Assembly: GCF_029906645.1 (NCBI RefSeq)
Contig: NZ_JARYGZ010000001.1
Span: 248,001-312,000 of the forward strand
Direction of reading: 5' to 3'
From: Sphingomonas oryzagri
GTDB taxonomy: Bacteria > Pseudomonadota > Alphaproteobacteria > Sphingomonadales > Sphingomonadaceae
DNA: 64,000 nucleotides
Below the pieces are notes generated by a model. That model made no database searches. It was not told the origin of the DNA and saw only the letters and a program-made list of their open reading frames with translations. The translations under genes were made by a program, and so were the position numbers. Below, piece after piece: positions 8,010 to 16,869 of this stretch. Every line of letters begins with the position of its first letter. Position 1 is the stretch's first letter.

Positions 8010-9605
8010 TCATCGAACCGAGAGCCTGACCCGGAGAACCTGGGGCGCAGAGCTGAAATTCAGCCCATAATCGGTCTCGTCGCCATTCCAGATGCGGATC
8101 GGGTGGAACGTGCCATCGATATACTGTCCTTCCTCCACCGAGAGGAATTCCCATGTCTTCCCGGCGTTTCGCCCGACCGGCTTGAAGCGAATGCCCGCAT
8201 AATTGCCGGTGACGACGAACTCGTCGGGCGCGAGTTGCGCGACGAGGATGCGGCCGATCGGGCGATCGTTGCCCGTGTTCGCGCCACGCGGGCCGATGCC
8301 GAAGCGCACTTCGCCCTGCCAGTCGCCGAGGTCGAGCGTGGCGGGCTGCTTCGTCCCGTCCTCGATCGCGGCCTTCAGCTTGCCGTCGAAGGACCATTGG
8401 GCAAGATCGCGCATCATCGGGCCGGCGGCATGGTAGCTGAGCGCGAGTTGCTCCAGATCGGTCTCGCGCATCGCGGACTCGCCGGGGCGGTCCGCCGCAT
8501 AGCGGGTGTAGTCGATGCCGAAGGGCGCGAAGCCGATCGCGCCGCGCGCCAGCGCCGCATCGAAGAAGCGGACATAGTCCGGCGCGCTGATCGTCTCGGG
8601 CACGAACAGCGGATTGTCGGGCCGCGCATATTGATCGAGCACGGCCAGATAGCGCTTGTCGTCGCGCTGGTAGATGTCGGGCGCCAGCACGTCGATCGAG
8701 GGCGCGGCTGCCTTCCAGATCGGGATGACGTTGAAGGTCGCGCCGCCATATTCGTATCCGGGCTGCGGGCCGGACTGGAAGGGATCCTTCAGCGCGACGT
8801 TGACGGTCATGGGCAGCGGATAGATCGCCTTGCCGGCTGCCGCGACCTGATCGATGTAGTGCGCGATCGAATAGGCGTGGAAATATTCGTCGGCATCGGC
8901 GCCGAACGTAGCCTGCCAACTCGCACCCGATCCGGCTGGCTTGCCCATCGCGCGCAGCACCGCTGACGGCACGGGCTGCGCGAACGCCTTCCGCGCGGCG
9001 GGCAAGAAGTCGCGGACCGATCCCCAGCTTCCCGGCTCGTTCTCGACCTGGACCATGATGACGGTGCGCTGCGGATCGGCCTGCTTCAGATGTCCCATGA
9101 AGGCTGAGAAGGCACGGACGTCCGCATCCAGCGCAAGCCGGGAGTGGGGCGAGGGGGAATCGACCGGCTTGCCGTCGCGATCGACGATATTGGGGTAGAG
9201 ATCCGGCCGCGCCTTCATCCAGGCGGGGCGATAGTGCGCGCTGCCGTTCTTCCACGTCCCGAACCAGAGCAGGACCAGCCGCACATGATGCTCGCGCGCC
9301 TGTGCGATCAGCGTGTCGACGACGCTGAAATCGAAGCGGCCCTGCGCCGGCTCGATCTGCTCCCAATAGACCGGCAGCTCGACGGTGTTGACGCCGAGAT
9401 AGTCCATCGCCGGCCACACCTTCGGCAGCATCGCCGGCCACGCGCTGCTGTTGTGCGCCTGAGCGCCCATGATCAGGAACGGCTTGCCGTCGACCAGAAG
9501 AGCGTGACGGCCGTTGGCCTCGACTATCTTCGGGATCGGCGCTGCGGTCTGTGCGATGACAGGCGCGGCGGCGAGCAGACCCAAGGCGATCGCCAGCCGC
9601 CTCAC
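8010..9605 (-). CDS. GH35 beta-galactosidase with DUF5597 (Bgl35A-like), copy 1
   Basis: The 531-residue protein has signal peptide MRRLAIALGLLAAAPVIAQ. A TIM barrel carries the acid/base glutamate E190 in QVENEPGSW and the probable nucleophile E337 in LFVPETIS. The C-terminal beta-domain ends GDETDYGLNF, the DUF5597 signature. This architecture is that of the Cellvibrio japonicus xyloglucan-side-chain galactosidase Bgl35A. It starts with GTG inside the stop of the GH3 gene (GTGA overlap), so it is translationally coupled. A paralogue lies at 38828. The expected job is removing galactose from xyloglucan oligosaccharides in the periplasm. Confidence 0.88.
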   Translation of the reverse strand: MRRLAIALGLLAAAPVIAQTAAPIPKIVEANGRHALLVDGKPFLIMGAQAHNSSAWPAMLPKVWPAMDYLGVNTVELPVYWEQIEPAQGRFDFSVVDTLIAQAREHHVRLVLLWFGTWKNGSAHYRPAWMKARPDLYPNIVDRDGKPVDSPSPHSRLALDADVRAFSAFMGHLKQADPQRTVIMVQVENEPGSWGSVRDFLPAARKAFAQPVPSAVLRAMGKPAGSGASWQATFGADADEYFHAYSIAHYIDQVAAAGKAIYPLPMTVNVALKDPFQSGPQPGYEYGGATFNVIPIWKAAAPSIDVLAPDIYQRDDKRYLAVLDQYARPDNPLFVPETISAPDYVRFFDAALARGAIGFAPFGIDYTRYAADRPGESAMRETDLEQLALSYHAAGPMMRDLAQWSFDGKLKAAIEDGTKQPATLDLGDWQGEVRFGIGPRGANTGNDRPIGRILVAQLAPDEFVVTGNYAGIRFKPVGRNAGKTWEFLSVEEGQYIDGTFHPIRIWNGDETDYGLNFSSAPQVLRVRLSVR

Positions 9606-11818
9606 GAGACGGGTAGCTTCTGTGCGAGCGGGAGATCGGCGGACGAACTGCCCGCCACGATCTCGACATGCTCGGGCTCGACGACCAGCGCCTTCTTCGC
9701 CTCGTCCCAGTAAGCGAGCGTCGAAGCCTGCACGGGGATGTGTACCGTTCGCGTCTCGCCCGGCGCCAGATGGATACGGCTGAACCCGACCAGCTGGAGC
9801 GCAGGACGCTGGAGGTGGGAGTCGAGGTGCCGGACGTAGATCTGCGGCACCGCGTCGCCGGCCCGTCTGCCGCTGTTGGTAACGTCGATGCTGACATCGA
9901 CCTGCCCATCACGCGGCAACGCCGGCTTGTCCGTGCGCAGGTGCGAGAAGCGGAAGCGGGTGTAGCTGAGGCCGAAACCGAACGGGTAGAGCGGCTTGCC
10001 CCGGAAATACATGTACGTCCGGCCGTGGCGGATGTCGTAATCCATCATCGGCGGCAACTGGTCCATCGATGCGGGCCAGGTGACGATGGTGTGGCCGCCC
10101 GGATTGTAGTCGCCGAACAGCACCCGCGACAGCGCCCAGCCCTCGTCCTGCGAGGCGTGGGCCATCTGGACGATCGCCGGCACATTCCGCTGCGACCAGT
10201 CGATCGTGTAGGGAAAGCTGGACACCAGCACCATCACGGTGTGCGGATTGGCGGCCTTCACCCGCTTGACCAGATCCTCCTGTGCAAGCGTGAGCGTCAC
10301 CCGGTCGCGCCCCTCGCGCCCGTCACCGGGATCGGCGCAGGGTTTGGTGCCCGAATCGTCCCATTCGTTCGCCATGTTGGGGCCGCAGGTGGGATCGTTG
10401 CCGACCACCACCACCGCGACATCGGCAGCCTTCGCGGCAGCGGTGGCGCCGCCGTCCCTGTCGTCGGCGGCGTAGCTGACCTTCACGCCCGGCCCGGCCG
10501 CCTCGCGTATGCCCTGTAGCGGCGTGGTGGCGTAGGGCGGGTGGCCGCCATACCAGTCCCAATGCACGCTGTCGGCGAGCGGGCCGATCACCGCGATCGA
10601 CTTCAGACGATCCCTGCGCAGCGGTAGCGCGTTCGCCGCATTCTTGAGCAGCACGATCGATTCCAGCGCCATTCGTTTCGACACGGCCTGGTCCCTGGCG
10701 CCGTCCCACGGGGCCGGGCCGTCGTGGATCGTGGTGTAGGGAACGCGCTCCGGCGGATCGAGCAGGCCGAGCTTCAGCGTGGTGCGGAACTTGCGGCGCA
10801 GCGCCTCGTCCAGATCGGCCACCGTGACGGTGCCGTCCTTCACCGCCTCGTGCATCTCGTCCTTGTAGGTATCGAGATACTGGTTGATCCCGGCCTTAAG
10901 CGTGGCGACCACCGCCTCCTTCTGGGTGGCGAAGCGCTTGTGCGCGGTGACCAGCAGCTTGACCGCGCCGCCGTCGCTGGAGACGACGTTCACGCCCCAT
11001 TGCCCGATCACGACGCTGCGCAGCACCGGGTTGATCGCCATCGGCGTGCCGTTCCAGGCATTGTAGGAGGCCATCACTCCGCTTGCCCCGGCATTCTGGA
11101 ACGCCATACGGAAGGGGACGGAATAATATTCCCAGAACAGCCGGTCGTCGAAATTGGAGCTGGTCGACGTGCGCTTGTCCTCGTTCGAATTGGCGAGGAA
11201 GTGTTTCAGCAGCGGCGCCGCCTGCCAGTATGTCGGATCGTCGCCCTCCAGCCCGCGCGAGAAAGCGGTGGTCATCGTGCCGTTGAAGAACGGGTCCTCG
11301 CCATAGACTTCCTCGCTGCGGCCCCAGCGCGGATCGCGGGCGAGATCGGCCTGCGGACCCCACAGCATCAGGATCTGGCGATCGTAGCGCGGCGTCTGCG
11401 TGATGTAGCGCGCTTCGTAGCCCTCGACGCCGCCCGCCTGCCGGACGAGCGCGGGATCCCAGCTGGCGCCCATGCCGGGCGGCTGCGGGAATTGGGTGGT
11501 CGGGATCGGATCGCGATGGCGCTTGTCCGCGCCGCGCTGGACCACGCCGTGAATGCCCTCCGACGATCCGAAATTCGGTACGCCGAGCCGGGGCACGCCC
11601 GAATTGGTGCTGAGCGCGTCGATCTTCTCGTCGATCGTCATCAGCGAGAGCAGGTTGTCGATGCGCTGCTCGGCCGGCAGATCGGCGTTGCGAAACAGCG
11701 GGGTGGGGGAGGAAGGCGGTGGCGTCGCCGCGCCCGTCAACAGTAGCGAGGATGCCGCCAGGGCGACGGATATCGCCCCCCGCGAAGCCGCACGATGCGA
11801 AAGCCCTTGCTGCGCCAT
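9602..11818 (-). CDS. GH3 beta-glucosidase/beta-xylosidase
   Basis: The 738-residue protein has an N-terminal signal (ISVALAASSLLLTGAA). The GH3 (beta/alpha) barrel includes LARDPRWGRSEEVYGEDP, the substrate-binding KHF/N loop and nucleophile D282 in VVSSDGGAV. The alpha/beta sandwich follows, with the fibronectin-III-like C-terminal domain (about residues 640-735). GH3 enzymes of this shape cut beta-glucosides or beta-xylosides; specificity cannot be fixed here. Ribosome site GAGGAG precedes ATG 11818. It leads a two-gene unit with GH35, and an operator of the proposed regulon lies 54 bp upstream of its start. Confidence 0.92.
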   Translation of the reverse strand: MAQQGLSHRAASRGAISVALAASSLLLTGAATPPPSSPTPLFRNADLPAEQRIDNLLSLMTIDEKIDALSTNSGVPRLGVPNFGSSEGIHGVVQRGADKRHRDPIPTTQFPQPPGMGASWDPALVRQAGGVEGYEARYITQTPRYDRQILMLWGPQADLARDPRWGRSEEVYGEDPFFNGTMTTAFSRGLEGDDPTYWQAAPLLKHFLANSNEDKRTSTSSNFDDRLFWEYYSVPFRMAFQNAGASGVMASYNAWNGTPMAINPVLRSVVIGQWGVNVVSSDGGAVKLLVTAHKRFATQKEAVVATLKAGINQYLDTYKDEMHEAVKDGTVTVADLDEALRRKFRTTLKLGLLDPPERVPYTTIHDGPAPWDGARDQAVSKRMALESIVLLKNAANALPLRRDRLKSIAVIGPLADSVHWDWYGGHPPYATTPLQGIREAAGPGVKVSYAADDRDGGATAAAKAADVAVVVVGNDPTCGPNMANEWDDSGTKPCADPGDGREGRDRVTLTLAQEDLVKRVKAANPHTVMVLVSSFPYTIDWSQRNVPAIVQMAHASQDEGWALSRVLFGDYNPGGHTIVTWPASMDQLPPMMDYDIRHGRTYMYFRGKPLYPFGFGLSYTRFRFSHLRTDKPALPRDGQVDVSIDVTNSGRRAGDAVPQIYVRHLDSHLQRPALQLVGFSRIHLAPGETRTVHIPVQASTLAYWDEAKKALVVEPEHVEIVAGSSSADLPLAQKLPVS

Positions 11819-11871
11819 CCCGATCTCCTCTGTTTTGCGACCGCGATCTGTGCCGACTTGTCGTTCGATTA

Positions 11872-11885
11872 TGATAGCGATACCA
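11872..11885. promoter_or_regulatory. LacI-type operator, site A
   Basis: TGATAGCGATACCA fits the consensus TGNTANCGNTANCA at all ten fixed positions. It lies 54 bp before the GH3 start (minus strand) and 91 bp before the secreted VOC gene (plus strand), so one site could control both. Confidence 0.75.
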
Positions 11886-11975
11886 TGTTTTGTGTCGAGT
11901 GGTGATTTGACCGGCCGGCACGAAAGAATGGGAGCGCTCCGGCGTCATCCCATCGACACGAGAGGAGACGGGACG

Positions 11976-12890
11976 ATGCGTGGGGTGATCACGTTCGGAT
12001 TGGTGGCCATGCTGGCGAGCGGCGGGGCCGAGGCGGCGGACCGCCCCGCGATCACGGGTATCTCGCACATCGCGGTCTATGCGGCCGACCTTGCCGCTGC
12101 GGACCAATTCTATGCGGTGAAGCTCGGCGCCGAAAAGCATCCCGATCCCGAGAATGCGAAGGGCACGATCTACCGCTTCAGCCCGCAGCAATATGTCGAG
12201 GTGTTGCCCCTGCCGACGGGGGAGGGGATCAACCGGCTGGCGCATGTCGCCTTCTCGACCGCCGATGCCGCGAAGCTCCGCGCCTACCTTTCCGCCCATC
12301 ATGCACGCGAGGTCTCGCCGGTCCAGCGTGCGCCCGACGGAGGGCAATGGTTCTCCGCCCGCGATCCCGAGGGCAATCTGGTGCAGTTCGTCCAGTCTGG
12401 CACGACCGATACGACGCCGGCGCCGGGCGCGCTCAGCAGCCGCATCATCCACATCGGCTTCGCGGTCCACGACCGGGCGAAGGAGGACGGCTTCTACCGC
12501 GCCCTGCTCGGTTTCCGGCCTTACTGGTGGGGCTCGATGAAGGCGGGCACGACCGACTGGGTGTCCCAGCAGGTGCCTGACGGGCACGACTGGATCGAAT
12601 ATATGATGGTCGGCGATGGCAGCACCACGCCGCTCGCCAAGATCGACCAGCAGGAACTGGGCGTGCTCAACCACTTCTCGCTCGGCGTCGCCAACATGGA
12701 GGCGGCGGTGACCACGCTGATCGCTGGCGACCGGCTCAGCCCGCGCCACGACGGCCCGCAGATGGGGCTGGACGGCAAGTGGCAGGCCAATCTCTACGAT
12801 CCCGACGGCAGCCGCGTCGAGCTGATGGAGTTCCAGCCGGTGACCAAGCCCTGCTGCTCGGCCTTCACCGCCGACAGCCCCAAGGGCTGA
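11976..12890 (+). CDS. Secreted two-domain VOC (glyoxalase/dioxygenase-like) protein
   Basis: The 304-residue protein has a cleavable signal (MRGVITFGLVAMLASGGAEA). Two vicinal-oxygen-chelate repeats follow: ISHIAVYAADLAAADQFY to FSARDPEGNLVQFVQ (about residues 27-150) and IIHIGFAVHDRAKEDGFY to LYDPDGSRVELMEF (about 160-290). Metal ligands typical of the fold are visible (H in each first strand, E near each last strand). The reaction is unknown. ATG 11976 was chosen for the signal peptide and the GAGAGGAG ribosome site; the longer frame from 11553 runs over the divergent promoter. A periplasmic VOC protein in a glycan locus is unusual. Confidence 0.85.
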   Translation: MRGVITFGLVAMLASGGAEAADRPAITGISHIAVYAADLAAADQFYAVKLGAEKHPDPENAKGTIYRFSPQQYVEVLPLPTGEGINRLAHVAFSTADAAKLRAYLSAHHAREVSPVQRAPDGGQWFSARDPEGNLVQFVQSGTTDTTPAPGALSSRIIHIGFAVHDRAKEDGFYRALLGFRPYWWGSMKAGTTDWVSQQVPDGHDWIEYMMVGDGSTTPLAKIDQQELGVLNHFSLGVANMEAAVTTLIAGDRLSPRHDGPQMGLDGKWQANLYDPDGSRVELMEFQPVTKPCCSAFTADSPKG

Positions 12891-12903
12891 CGGCGGCGGT
12901 GAC

Positions 12904-12925
12904 GCGGGAGCCGCTCAGCTCCCGC
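12904..12925. terminator. Possible bidirectional terminator hairpin
   Basis: GCGGGAGC (12904-12911) pairs with GCTCCCGC (12918-12925) around a 6-nt loop that contains the stop codon of the GH31 gene. It lies between the converging VOC and GH31 genes. No clear T-run follows. Confidence 0.35.
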
Positions 12926-15233
12926 TTATCACCTTGACCAGCGCCGGATCGATCTTCGCCTTGCCGCTGCTCTCGAGCCGGTGCGCCGCCTCGTTCCAGC
13001 GCAGTTCGGTGACGGTGCCGGCGCCCTTGCGATAGGCGTTGGTCTCGCCGTCATCGTCGTAGAGCGTGAGGGATGCGTCGCGGCCCGGATAGACGCGGAT
13101 GCTCTCTAGCGGCTGCTTCTGCATCGTGTTGGGCACCTGCGCGCCCATCGGCACGATCGATCCGGCGCGCACGAACAGCGGGATGCGATCGATCGGCGCG
13201 TCCGCCGTCACCGTCTGGCCGCCGGCATATTTGCGGTTGGTCCAGTAATCGTACCAGTCCGCGCCCGCCGGCAGATAGACCGGGCGGCTCGTCTGCCCCT
13301 GCGTGGTGACGGGCGCCACCAGGAAGGCCTTGCCCAGCATATATTCGTCGCCGAGATTGGCGACGGCGGGGTCGTTCGGGAAATCCATGAACAGCCCGCG
13401 CATGAACGGCGCGCCGGTCTCGTAGGTCTCGTGGCCCAGCGAGTAGAGATAGGGGATCAGCGCGTAGCGCAGCCGCAGATATTGCGCGAGGATCGGCTCG
13501 GCCGCCTTGCCGTATTGCCAGATCGCGGTGCCGGGGCGCTGGCCGTGGATGCGCAGCGTCGGCGTGAAGGTGTTGTACTGGAACCAGCGGACGAACAGCT
13601 CCGGATAGTCGACATAGCTCGCCGGCATCGCGGTGGCGCCCGCCGGATCGACCAGCGGCGTGTGGAGAGGCGGCGGGCCGCTCGGATCCTGCCAGCCGCC
13701 GGTGTCGCTGCCCCAATAGGCCATGCCGGACGCGGTGAAGTCCAGCCCGGTCGGCACCTGTCGCTTGAGCGCATCCCAGGTCGAGTGAACGTCGGACGAC
13801 CAGAACAGGCAGCCGTTGCGCTGCGTGCCGGTGTAGGCGGCGCGGCACAGGATCAGGTTGCGCTTGTCGGGGCGGTCCTCGGCAGACCCTTCCGCCACGC
13901 TCTCGGTGTGGAGCAGCGGGAAGAGGTTGTGATAGCGGTCGCCCGAACCGATCGAGTAGAAATAGCCGTCGGGCACCAGATCGGGTTCGGTCTCGTCCAG
14001 CCAGAACCAGTCGAAGCCCTGGCTCGCGATATTGTCGCGGATCTTGCTCCAATACCATTTCCGCGCATCGGGATTGGTGCTGTCGATCAGTGCGCCGGCG
14101 CGATCGAAGCGCGAGGGGAGGCCGTCGACGACCTTGCCGTCCTTGTCCTTGAGCAGCCAGCCCTTGCTTTCGAGGAAGCTGAAATAGCGTGAATCCCGCT
14201 CGAAACGCGGCCAGACGCTGACGATCGAGTGCAGCCCCATGGCGTGCAACTGATCGTTCATGCCCTTGGGATCGGGGAAATAGGTGTGATCGATGTCGAG
14301 CTGCCCCATCCGCGTCCAGTAGAACCAGTCGAGCACCATCACGTCGAGCGGATAGCCCCGGCTGCGATAGCCGTTGGCGATATCCATCATCTCCTGCTGG
14401 CTCTCGTAGCGCGCCTTGGACTGGATGAGGCCGAAGGCGGCCTTGGGCGGCAGCGGGGTGGCGCCGGTCAGCTTCGCGTAGCCGGCGTAGATCTCGTCAT
14501 AGGTCTTGCCGGCGATCAGGAAGAAGGAGACGCGCTCGCCGACCTGCGACTGCCAGTTGGTGCTGCTGTGCAGGCCCGGCGAGACGATCGTCTCGGACGG
14601 ATTGTCCCACAGGATGCCGTAGCCCTTGTTGGTGACCATGAAGGGCACGCAGACCGTCTCGCCGGCGGGCGCGTCGTAATAATGCTTGCAGTCGATCGTG
14701 CGGCCACGAAGGTCGAGGATGCCCTCCTGGTTCTGGCCGAGACCGTAATAATGCTCGTCGGCGGGCGAGGAGAAGGAGGCGCCGACCTTGAAGGTCTTTT
14801 CGCCCGCGACGTCGTGGGGCGCCATGCTCCAGCCGGTCATCTGGGTGAGCGCCGTGCCGTTCGCCGTGGCGAAGCTGACCGAGGCGGGCGGGAGGCTGGG
14901 CGCGAAATAGATCGCCATCTGGCTCGGTGCGCTGGGCCAGGGCTGGGCCGGGACAGTGACCGACAGGCTGGCCGAGGAGAAGACGTCGTTGCCCTTGGCG
15001 TCGATGCTATGGCTCCAGCCGGTCGCGTCGGCCTTGGCGTTCGGGCCTTCGCCCGGCGGCGCGTCGGCGAGCGTGCGGTCGAGCGCCAGCGTCACGCGCA
15101 CGATGTTGGGAGCGTAGGGCTCGACCGAGACGATCGTGCCGTGGCGATCGAGGCTCGCCATCGGGGCTGCGGCGGCGGGCAGGGCGATCGCGGCGGCGCC
15201 GGCCAGCAGGGCGGCCTGAAACAGTTTCTTCAT
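12915..15233 (-). CDS. GH31 alpha-glycosidase, secreted, without PA14
   Basis: The 772-residue protein has signal peptide MKKLFQAALLAGAAAIALPAAA, then the N-terminal beta-sandwich and GH31 barrel. The nucleophile is D413 in FWLDETEPD and the acid/base lies in FWSSDVHSTWD. Proximal and distal beta-domains follow. GH31 covers alpha-glucosidases, alpha-xylosidases and others; the W-LDETEP nucleophile region differs from the PA14-bearing GH31 at 40477, so the two enzymes probably act on different linkages. ATG 15233 follows the GH39 stop by 4 nt with GGAGAG upstream, so GH39 and GH31 form one transcript. Confidence 0.9.
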   Translation of the reverse strand: MKKLFQAALLAGAAAIALPAAAAPMASLDRHGTIVSVEPYAPNIVRVTLALDRTLADAPPGEGPNAKADATGWSHSIDAKGNDVFSSASLSVTVPAQPWPSAPSQMAIYFAPSLPPASVSFATANGTALTQMTGWSMAPHDVAGEKTFKVGASFSSPADEHYYGLGQNQEGILDLRGRTIDCKHYYDAPAGETVCVPFMVTNKGYGILWDNPSETIVSPGLHSSTNWQSQVGERVSFFLIAGKTYDEIYAGYAKLTGATPLPPKAAFGLIQSKARYESQQEMMDIANGYRSRGYPLDVMVLDWFYWTRMGQLDIDHTYFPDPKGMNDQLHAMGLHSIVSVWPRFERDSRYFSFLESKGWLLKDKDGKVVDGLPSRFDRAGALIDSTNPDARKWYWSKIRDNIASQGFDWFWLDETEPDLVPDGYFYSIGSGDRYHNLFPLLHTESVAEGSAEDRPDKRNLILCRAAYTGTQRNGCLFWSSDVHSTWDALKRQVPTGLDFTASGMAYWGSDTGGWQDPSGPPPLHTPLVDPAGATAMPASYVDYPELFVRWFQYNTFTPTLRIHGQRPGTAIWQYGKAAEPILAQYLRLRYALIPYLYSLGHETYETGAPFMRGLFMDFPNDPAVANLGDEYMLGKAFLVAPVTTQGQTSRPVYLPAGADWYDYWTNRKYAGGQTVTADAPIDRIPLFVRAGSIVPMGAQVPNTMQKQPLESIRVYPGRDASLTLYDDDGETNAYRKGAGTVTELRWNEAAHRLESSGKAKIDPALVKVISGS

Positions 15234-15237
15234 CGGG

Positions 15238-16803
15238 TCACTCTCCGGTGGGCTGGCGGTCGATTTCGACCAGCAGGATATCGTTGCTGCGCATCGGCAG
15301 GGAGACGGCAAGGCGGCCGTCGGCGCCGACCTCCGCCATGCGATCGATTTCGGGCGTGTCGCGCGTCAGCACCTGCAACTGGCGGAGCTGGGCGGGCGCG
15401 AGGGTCTTGGGCATCCCCATGTCGATATAGGCCGAATAGGCGTCATTATGGCGATAGCCGGTGCGGTAGGCGCGGATGTGATAGCGGCCCGGCGCGAGGT
15501 GTTGGAAACCGAGATCGGCGGAAGCGGACGGCGCGTTGGGCACCAGATGCGTGTAGAAGGGGCGGTTGCTGATCGTCTGGACGGGCTGCTGCCAGTCCCA
15601 CACCAGGGCGGTGGTGCGGGTGCCGTCGGTCGCCGCCATCACCTGATCGTCCGCCACCGGCACGTCGCGGCCCTTGAGCGCGTTCAGATATTTGTAGGCG
15701 AAGTAGGCGGGCTTGCGGATGCCCTGCGGGTTCATCAGGCCGAAGCCGCCCTGGAAGGGCGCGGTCGGCGGGCCGGGTTCCTCAAACAGATCGGAGTAGG
15801 TCCAGTAGCTCATGCCCTGCACCAGCCCCTGCACGCCCTTGAGTTTCGAGAGGATGTAGGGTGCGCTGATGTAGCTGTCGTGCACCGCGTCGCGCGGTGT
15901 GTAGCTGGTGCTCCACTCGGTGAAATAGAGTGGCAGGTTGGGGAAGGCCGATGCGCCGATCTGGCGGCGGACCTTGGCGACGTCGCCGATGATCGCATCC
16001 TGCTTGGGCGAGAGCTTGGTGTCCTGCTCGCCTTTCTCGTCGAGGAAGCCGCCGTCGACGCCATAAGCGTGGGTGGTGACGAAATCGACCGGCGCACCGG
16101 ACTTTGCGACATGATCGAGGAATTCGGGCACCCACGACGCGCCTGCGGTAGAAGGCCCGCCGACCTGCAGCACCGGATCGATCGCCTTCAGCGTGCGCGC
16201 GGTGCGGTCGTAGAGATCGAAATAGGCCGGCTGGTCGCCGCCTTCCCAGAAGCCGCTGAGATTGGGCTCGTTCCACACCTCGAAATACCAGCGCCGCACC
16301 TCGGCGACGCCGTAGCGCTGCTGCATGTGGCGCACGAAAGCATCGACCAGCGCCGTCCACATCTCCGGCTTCGGATGCGAGGTGTTGCCCTTCCAGTAGA
16401 AGATGCTGGCGTTGGAGGTGGCCAGCGCCTTGGGGGTGAAGCCGAGTTCGACGAACGGGCGGATGCCCTTGGAGAGCAGGTCGTCATACAGCTGATCGGT
16501 CTTCGTCCAGTCGTAGACCGTGCGGCCGTTCTCGACGCGCACCGCGCCCAGCACGTCGTGGAAGATGGCGTGGAAGCGGATATAGCGGAAGCCGAGCTCG
16601 TCCACCGCCGTCTTGAGCTGCGCCTGCGAATCCGGGCGTATCAGCGTCCCCGGATAATCCGATCCGATCGATAGATCGAAGAAGCGATCGACCGGCTTCT
16701 CCGCCTTGGCAACATCGATCGAGATGCCGCGCTCCGCCGCGCCCGCCGCCTGGCTCGCCAGCAGCGAGGCGCAAAGGGCCAGTGCGCAGCGCTTGTACGA
16801 CAT
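15238..16803 (-). CDS. GH39 beta-xylosidase-like glycosidase
   Basis: The 521-residue protein has a signal peptide (CALALCASLLASQAAGAAE). The clan GH-A barrel has acid/base E179 in FEVWNEPN and nucleophile E296 in YFTEWSTSY, which is the GH39 pattern. A C-terminal beta-domain follows. GH39 members are mostly beta-D-xylosidases. The start is supported by AGGGAGAGG 5 nt upstream. An operator-like site begins 21 bp before the start codon, overlapping the likely promoter. It is followed by GH31 after 4 nt. Confidence 0.9.
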   Translation of the reverse strand: MSYKRCALALCASLLASQAAGAAERGISIDVAKAEKPVDRFFDLSIGSDYPGTLIRPDSQAQLKTAVDELGFRYIRFHAIFHDVLGAVRVENGRTVYDWTKTDQLYDDLLSKGIRPFVELGFTPKALATSNASIFYWKGNTSHPKPEMWTALVDAFVRHMQQRYGVAEVRRWYFEVWNEPNLSGFWEGGDQPAYFDLYDRTARTLKAIDPVLQVGGPSTAGASWVPEFLDHVAKSGAPVDFVTTHAYGVDGGFLDEKGEQDTKLSPKQDAIIGDVAKVRRQIGASAFPNLPLYFTEWSTSYTPRDAVHDSYISAPYILSKLKGVQGLVQGMSYWTYSDLFEEPGPPTAPFQGGFGLMNPQGIRKPAYFAYKYLNALKGRDVPVADDQVMAATDGTRTTALVWDWQQPVQTISNRPFYTHLVPNAPSASADLGFQHLAPGRYHIRAYRTGYRHNDAYSAYIDMGMPKTLAPAQLRQLQVLTRDTPEIDRMAEVGADGRLAVSLPMRSNDILLVEIDRQPTGE

Positions 16804-16823
16804 CCCATCCTCTCCCTGTTTGA

Positions 16824-16837
16824 TGGTAGCGGTAACG
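16824..16837. promoter_or_regulatory. LacI-type operator, site B
   Basis: TGGTAGCGGTAACG matches nine of ten fixed positions of TGNTANCGNTANCA. It lies 21 bp upstream of the GH39-GH31 unit. Confidence 0.6.
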
Positions 16838-16869
16838 GTTCTGGTGACGCTTGTCGATGCCGTTCGTCG

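Noticed and set aside
10896-12749. Long minus-strand frame spanning the GH3 start, its promoter and the VOC gene
   Set aside because: It crosses an operator and a divergent promoter and has shadow-type composition.
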